This document shows, piece by piece, positions 30,120-34,846 of a DNA stretch of 34,846 nucleotides. A model generated the notes under the pieces. That model ran no database searches, was not told the origin of the DNA, and saw only the letters and a list, made by a program, of their open reading frames with translations. Each line of letters opens with the position of its first letter. Within the stretch, counting starts at the first letter, position 1. A program made the translations under genes and the position numbers. This DNA is from Lachnospiraceae bacterium (GTDB lineage Bacteria; Bacillota_A; Clostridia; Lachnospirales; Lachnospiraceae), in contig VSOD01000004.1 in NCBI GenBank assembly GCA_009774655.1, positions 1 through 34,846 of the forward strand, written 5' to 3'.

Positions 30120-32339
30120 TTATAATGTTCCGGTGACCCACACGGCGCTGTGTCTCGGCAGGATCCCTCTGCCGTCCGGCGTGTATGCCACAGGCATCTG
30201 GTAATGTTCCGTCTCATACTTCTGCGGAAGTTCGTAAGGCGTGGACCGGTGATTGACGATCACCATACCGTTCCCGAAGACGCCCGTCTCGATTCCCCGC
30301 TCCCGGATGCCGCTCACCGGCAGCAGATACCGTTCCAGTATATCCTTTACCAGCGTGGTCTTCGACTGCAGGATGGGGTACATCTCCCGGTTTCCCTGTT
30401 CATAGGGCACATGAGGGATATTCTTCGCCGCGTAGGACGCGCCGATCTGCATGCCGAAGGAAAACACCGTTCCCCGAAATGCCTGCTTTTGTTCCTTAGA
30501 CCGTTCCTCCGATTTTATTTCTGACATGTATGTCAATTTTTCTCCCGTGTACTCTGCTACGCAGCAGCTCCCGTCCACGTAATCCGAAACCGTTATTCCA
30601 TCCCGATATCTGCAAAAACTCTCCCCCTGTGGGATGATGGTTTTACCGTAACGGTAGGGCATTTTCTCACAGCGTTCTCCCGCGATACCAAAGCAATATC
30701 TGACAAGTGTGTCATCAGGTCCGTGCAGGAGCACGCCGCCCTCCCGCACCCACTCTCTGATCCGTTCTTCGCTCCCGCCCTTCTCCAGTGTGCCGTAGCA
30801 GTCATTGGCCGCCACGATCAACACTTTGTATGCCGACAGCGCGCCTTTCTCAATCTCATGGCTGCTGATCACATCCACCTGATATCCCAGGTCGCAGCAG
30901 AGCCGGTACCAGCCCAGCAGATCCAGCCGCCTGATCTTGTTGTTTCCCACTTCGTATGGCTCAAAAAGCGCCATTTCCGTCGGAAACAGCAGCGCGATCT
31001 CTTTTGTACGCGCCCCTTTTCTGCGCGGTATCACCTCGGCACACCAGCGGTTGCCTGCCGTCAGAGACTTCAGGAAATCCGATTCCATCCTGTTTAAGAC
31101 TCCGCCGTCGTCCAGTCCGTTCATGCCGTAACAGGTATACCCGTCCATGCCGCAGGCCGTCATGGTGCCGATCATCTCCGCCGGGGTCAGCCAGGCGTAG
31201 ATGTCGTTATAGATATACCGGCCCCAGTAGATACCGCCCACCAACGGTCTGCCCTCGTTCATGACCCGCATCATGCTGTGCTGGCAGGAGACCACATAAG
31301 CATCCGGGTATCCGTCCGGCGTGACAGGAACCGTGATAAAATGACAGGAATCCACATAGGGAGCCAGTGCATAGAGGTCGATCCCCCGCATGGCCGTATC
31401 CCACAGATCGCTGAATTCGTTGTCCCCGTCCGCCTGCTGCCGTCCGTAGATATTGAGGAAATACCCCCACTGCGTCATATCCGGACAGAGGAACAGCTGC
31501 GGATTCTTCTCTTTCAGCGCTTTGCCCATGGCCTCGAAATAGAGCGCCAGTTCCCGTGCCTTCCAGAGCGCATTGTCCCGGTATACCACGAACCGCGGCG
31601 TGCGCTCCCGCACATCCTCCTCCGTATAGAACAGGTCCGTTCCGCCCGCGTTCTCCTCAAACCGCAGGGAAAACCAGTACTCCTCCGGCCGCAGCTGATC
31701 GAAACCATCCGCCCTGATCCCGTAAGCCCGGTTCAGCTTCTCAATCTCTCCGCCGTAGAATTCTTTCAGAAACGCCCTGTACCGGCGGATTCCTTCCTCG
31801 TCGAAGCTGCCCGCCACGATCGGATCCCACATGCTGCATACGGGAACGACTTCCTCCGTCTTCCCTTCCCGTGTCACAAGACAGCGCTCACAGCCTTCGC
31901 CGTAGCGGTCCATAATGCGCTCCACGTGCTCCTGCATGGAGCTTCTCGCCTTTTCGGACCAGTATTTATACCACTTGCCGGGCCTGCCGTCCGCATATAC
32001 CGTCTCTTCCCCGAAGATGGGCGGGCTGTAACGTATATGCGGATACAGATTGTCCCCGTTCATATACAACAGCAGAAAGTTGTAGGCCAGCCCGTGTGCG
32101 CGGGCGCTTTTTCCCATATATTCCTGCATCTTTACGTACTGGCTGAGCGCCCCTGTCTCATAGCGCTCTTTAAAATCTTCCCAGGCCTTGGTATCAAACA
32201 TCACGCTGTTGAAGCCAAGCTCCCTGATCAGCTCCATCGTCTCGTCGATAAAAGCCTCGTCATCGTAGGCCGGGCTGTAGAAATTGCCGAAGATCACATT
32301 GATATACGGCCTGTTGTCTGTCCTGCTGATCATGCTCAT
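30120..32339 (-). CDS. GH42-like glycoside hydrolase of unclear family
   Basis: The 739-residue product starts MSMISRTDNRPYINVIFGNF and has GH42 (clan GH-A) architecture: a TIM barrel to about residue 430, a Rossmann-like trimerisation domain with VREGGVLLHGPDDTLVRYCF, and a short C-terminal beta domain. The Asn-Glu acid/base motif normally seen before the FDEEG helix in GH42 is absent; the segment reads CSMWDPIVAGSFDEEG. This suggests another family; GH164 beta-mannosidases share the layout and would fit the neighbours. There is no signal peptide, so it is cytoplasmic. It lies between GH130 and GH38 in the same operon. Start chosen by the GAGG site 5 bases upstream. Confidence 0.7.
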   Translation of the reverse strand: MSMISRTDNRPYINVIFGNFYSPAYDDEAFIDETMELIRELGFNSVMFDTKAWEDFKERYETGALSQYVKMQEYMGKSARAHGLAYNFLLLYMNGDNLYPHIRYSPPIFGEETVYADGRPGKWYKYWSEKARSSMQEHVERIMDRYGEGCERCLVTREGKTEEVVPVCSMWDPIVAGSFDEEGIRRYRAFLKEFYGGEIEKLNRAYGIRADGFDQLRPEEYWFSLRFEENAGGTDLFYTEEDVRERTPRFVVYRDNALWKARELALYFEAMGKALKEKNPQLFLCPDMTQWGYFLNIYGRQQADGDNEFSDLWDTAMRGIDLYALAPYVDSCHFITVPVTPDGYPDAYVVSCQHSMMRVMNEGRPLVGGIYWGRYIYNDIYAWLTPAEMIGTMTACGMDGYTCYGMNGLDDGGVLNRMESDFLKSLTAGNRWCAEVIPRRKGARTKEIALLFPTEMALFEPYEVGNNKIRRLDLLGWYRLCCDLGYQVDVISSHEIEKGALSAYKVLIVAANDCYGTLEKGGSEERIREWVREGGVLLHGPDDTLVRYCFGIAGERCEKMPYRYGKTIIPQGESFCRYRDGITVSDYVDGSCCVAEYTGEKLTYMSEIKSEERSKEQKQAFRGTVFSFGMQIGASYAAKNIPHVPYEQGNREMYPILQSKTTLVKDILERYLLPVSGIRERGIETGVFGNGMVIVNHRSTPYELPQKYETEHYQMPVAYTPDGRGILPRHSAVWVTGTL

Positions 32340-32407
32340 ACCGTCCTCTTTTTGCCGGGCGCCCTCTGTAACACGACGCAGCGTTCCCGCAAATCCTCTT
32401 TCCCTTA

Positions 32408-33400
32408 TTATGATCTTACCGGTTCCATGGCTTCCAGCAGACGGTCCACCGTCGTAAAAGCAAGCCCGGTCACCGTATCCGCACAGCCGTAATAGATGGC
32501 CATCCGTCCCGTCGCCGCATCCGTCAGCGCCGCACAGGGAAATACCACATTGGGCACGTCGCCCACGCACTCATACAGCTCATGCGGCCCCAGAATATAG
32601 TTCCGCGTCCGCTTCTTCACCTTCCACGGCTCCTCCAGATCCAGCAGTGCACATCCCATCCGGTATACGAAGCCGTTGCACGTATTGATCACCCCGTGAT
32701 AGATCAGAAGCCACCCGTCCTGCGTCTCGATAGGCACGCTTCCCGCGCCGATCTTGGTGGACTGCCAGGCGGAATAATCCCCTTTGACAGTTTCCATCAC
32801 CAGCCGGTGGCGGCCCCAGTAGGTCAGATCCGGACTTTCGCTTACAAAAATATCGCCAAAGGGCGTGTGCCCGTTATCGCTGGGCCTGCTCAGCATGTAA
32901 TACTTACCATTGATTTTCCTCGGAAAGAGCACGCCGTTACGGTTGAACGGCAGGAAGGCATTTTCCAGCTGGTAAAAAGTCTTAAAGTCAAAAGTATAGC
33001 CTATCCCGATGGTGGGATAGCCCCGGTAGCCGTTGCACCACGTCACATAATATCTGTCCTCGATAAAACACACCCGCGGATCGTAACGAAAGTCCCGTTT
33101 CGCCACCTCCGGCTCCGCTCCCTGGAACGTAACCGGCTCGTCGGAAATCTCCCAATGAATGCCGTCCTCACTGAATCCGGCAAAAATATCCATACTGACC
33201 GATCTGCTGTCACAACGGAATACCCCCGCAAATCCGTCCCCGTAAGGAACCACCGCACTGTTAAAAATGCTGTTGGAGTTTTTCGTCGCAAACCGCTCAA
33301 TGATGGGATTTTCCCGGCAACGCCACACCGGGAGCTTTCCCGCTCCTTCCGGCTCCTGCCACGGGATATTCGGCAGATCTTTTCCCACTGTTTTCGTCAT
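32408..33400 (-). CDS. GH130 mannoside phosphorylase
   Basis: GH130 enzymes cleave beta-mannosides with phosphate, giving mannose-1-phosphate. The 330-residue product is a single five-bladed propeller: WRCRENPIIERFATKNSNSI near the start, GVFRCDSRS, the catalytic aspartate D107 in FRYDPRV, KIGAGSVPIETQDGWLLIYH (phosphate and substrate region) and PHELYECVGDVPNVVFPCAA at the end. The linkage (beta-1,2 or beta-1,4) cannot be assigned by eye. The ATG at 33400 has a GAGGAGG site. It sits between the solute-binding protein and the GH42-like gene and looks intact. Confidence 0.9.
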   Translation of the reverse strand: MTKTVGKDLPNIPWQEPEGAGKLPVWRCRENPIIERFATKNSNSIFNSAVVPYGDGFAGVFRCDSRSVSMDIFAGFSEDGIHWEISDEPVTFQGAEPEVAKRDFRYDPRVCFIEDRYYVTWCNGYRGYPTIGIGYTFDFKTFYQLENAFLPFNRNGVLFPRKINGKYYMLSRPSDNGHTPFGDIFVSESPDLTYWGRHRLVMETVKGDYSAWQSTKIGAGSVPIETQDGWLLIYHGVINTCNGFVYRMGCALLDLEEPWKVKKRTRNYILGPHELYECVGDVPNVVFPCAALTDAATGRMAIYYGCADTVTGLAFTTVDRLLEAMEPVRS

Positions 33401-33431
33401 CACGCCACCTCCTCTTACTTTCCATAACATT

Positions 33432-33512
33432 CCGGATATCCGCCTGTTACATATATCCGGCCCTCCCGAAGCGTCTGTAACAGACGCCTCGTTATGAGCC
33501 GGATACATCCGG
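33432..33512 (-). other. Three hairpins between the solute-binding protein and GH130 genes
   Basis: The 122-base spacer holds CCGGA/TCCGG (33499-33512), a CGAGGCGTCTG/CAGACGCTTCG stem with a 3-nt loop (33467-33491) and CCGGATAT/ATATCCGG (33432-33460). None is followed by a T-tract. Such hairpins downstream of binding-protein genes often protect the upstream message and allow higher expression of the binding protein. Confidence 0.65.
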
Positions 33513-33522
33513 GCCGTTATCC

Positions 33523-34846
33523 TTACTTGCCTTTAAATTCGTCTACCTGTCTCTGCGCTTCATCCATGACATCCTGCCAGCCCGCTTTCATCAGTTCTTC
33601 CTTGATCTGCGGAATGATTGTTGCCGGATCCTGCACACCGGTCATTACCTCACTGCGGTAACGGAGCCAGATCTCACGGCAGTTCGCCAGCTTATCCGCC
33701 ACTGCGGTGTTATCAAAGGTAAAGCCCATCATCACGGAAGACACTGCCGCTTCGTTGAGCGCCTTGACCTCTTCCCACTGGTTATACTCATCCGTATCCT
33801 CCTGCGTTACCGTAAAGAAGCTGCCCTGGGTATAACCTGCCATCGCCCACTCATTGTTGATCTTGTGCGCCTTGCCGTCTGCGTTGTACTCGAAGTTCAC
33901 GCCTTCCTCACCATAGAAGAACATGTCGCGCAGCCTGGTGTCCGTATTTACCATATCCAGGAACTGCAGACATTTCTCCGGATATTTGGTGTTGATGGAT
34001 ACCATGTTAAGGGATCCTCTTACCGTCTCGTTGGAAAGGATCGTATCGCCGATCTTCTGTACCGCTACGTCTTTGCCCATCTGCGGTCCCTAGGCCGTAA
34101 TGCCTGCCGACTCCCAGCCCTGTGCCACACGCCACATATTATAAACGCGGGCTTCCGACAGGGTGGATGCATCCGGATTGATGATGCCCTTCTGATACCA
34201 GTCATGCAGTGTCTCCAGCGCCGAGTAGATATCCGGCTCCTCCAGCGTAAAGCATACTCTTGCATCCTGGTCATCGTAACGTACGCCCAGAATCTGTGTG
34301 CCAGCGCCGATCTGGTCATAAACGTCAAAGATGTAGTACACACCGTCGTTCTTCACATAAACCGGATAATCATTCTTATCCTCCTTGAGTTTCTCGAAGG
34401 TCTCTGTCAGAGATTCGATCTCCGTCAGGGAAGCCAGATCCAGACCGTACTCATCCACGATCTCCTTATCCCAGACCGCATAGTTGGAGATCGAGCTGTC
34501 TTTATAAGTAGGAATGCCGTAGATCCTGTCTTTCACCTTCACGCCGTCCCAGTATTTCTCCGGCATCAGTTCCATCAGCCCCGGCATATTGTCGGCCACC
34601 ATATCCGTGATATCATAGTAAGCGCCCAGATTGATGTCCGCGATATAGTTGTTGCCGTTGCCGAAGATAATGTCGTAGGGTTCGTTGGTGCTGACGATGA
34701 TGTTACGTCTCTTGTCCCAGTCTCCCCAGGGAATGACTTCCATCTCGATGTTGACGCCGATCTTCTCACCCACGTATTCGTTTACCTTTGCCACCCATGT
34801 GTCGTAATTGGTGGGCATGCCGTTTCCGATGGTCACCCATTTCAGG
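33523..34846 (-). pseudogene. ABC transporter extracellular solute-binding protein, amber-interrupted and cut by window edge
   Basis: The protein resembles large Firmicutes carbohydrate-binding lipoproteins. The frame is open from the window edge (LKWVTIGNGMPTNYDTWVAK, then IEMEVIPWGDWDKRRNI) to the stop at 33523 (VDEFKGK), except for one in-frame TAG at 34092-34090, between ESAGITA and GPQMGKDVAVQKIG. The reading frame is the same on both sides and both halves look conserved, so a single substitution (TGG or TAC/TAT to TAG) explains it. The ATG (34080) that follows has no ribosome binding site. The signal peptide and lipobox are outside the window; the transporter permeases are not seen. It lies first in the mannoside cluster as far as visible, suggesting an oligosaccharide ligand. 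Confidence 0.85.

Overview
The window looks like a chromosomal piece of a Lachnospiraceae (Clostridia) gut anaerobe. The evidence is the Firmicutes S10-spc ribosomal order with a zinc-type S14, strong AGGAGG ribosome binding sites, a LicT/PRD-controlled PTS, a FlxA-like coiled-coil protein, a GHKL/LytTR two-component pair, and a mannoside locus with GH130 and GH38 enzymes. Nearly all genes lie on the minus strand, so the biological order runs from high to low coordinates.

Positions 1-10750 hold the S10-spc operon, rpsJ to a secY that leaves the window at base 1. Twenty-one ribosomal protein genes and secY are tightly packed, several with TAATG stop/start overlaps. A sigma-A-type promoter (10720-10748) precedes a 240-nt leader that can fold into a closed multi-branch structure; a small hairpin just before rpsJ carries the Shine-Dalgarno sequence in its loop.

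Positions 10823-16063 hold N-acetylglucosamine use: licT, EIIA and nagE (EIICB) in one unit behind a promoter and a textbook RAT/terminator switch, then nagB-nagA behind a separate promoter. The LicT protein has aspartate at both positions where HPr normally phosphorylates PRD2. GlcNAc would be imported as GlcNAc-6-P, deacetylated by NagA and deaminated by NagB to fructose-6-P.

Positions 16324-24482 are a mixed region: an RlmI-like methyltransferase (+), a membrane protein with five 42-bp coding repeats, a DUF2752 protein, a TraX-family membrane protein, an orphan PD-(D/E)XK-like protein (+), a FlxA-like protein and a GHKL kinase/LytTR regulator pair. Two candidate operators recur here: TCGTTTACTAT at two genes, and ATGTTGTGAA around the two-component module.

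Positions 24650-34846 hold an ABC-class ATPase, manA, and a mannoside-use locus (GH38, a GH42-like enzyme, GH130, and an ABC solute-binding protein). This locus looks damaged: the GH38 gene has a frameshift at a C-run and an out-of-frame internal deletion, and the binding protein has an in-frame amber codon. These may be real decay or assembly error; the sequence alone cannot decide.

I did not see a defence system, CRISPR array, tRNA, rRNA or insertion sequence. The best candidates for new biology are the S10 leader, the naturally phosphomimetic LicT and the two recurring operator-like motifs.
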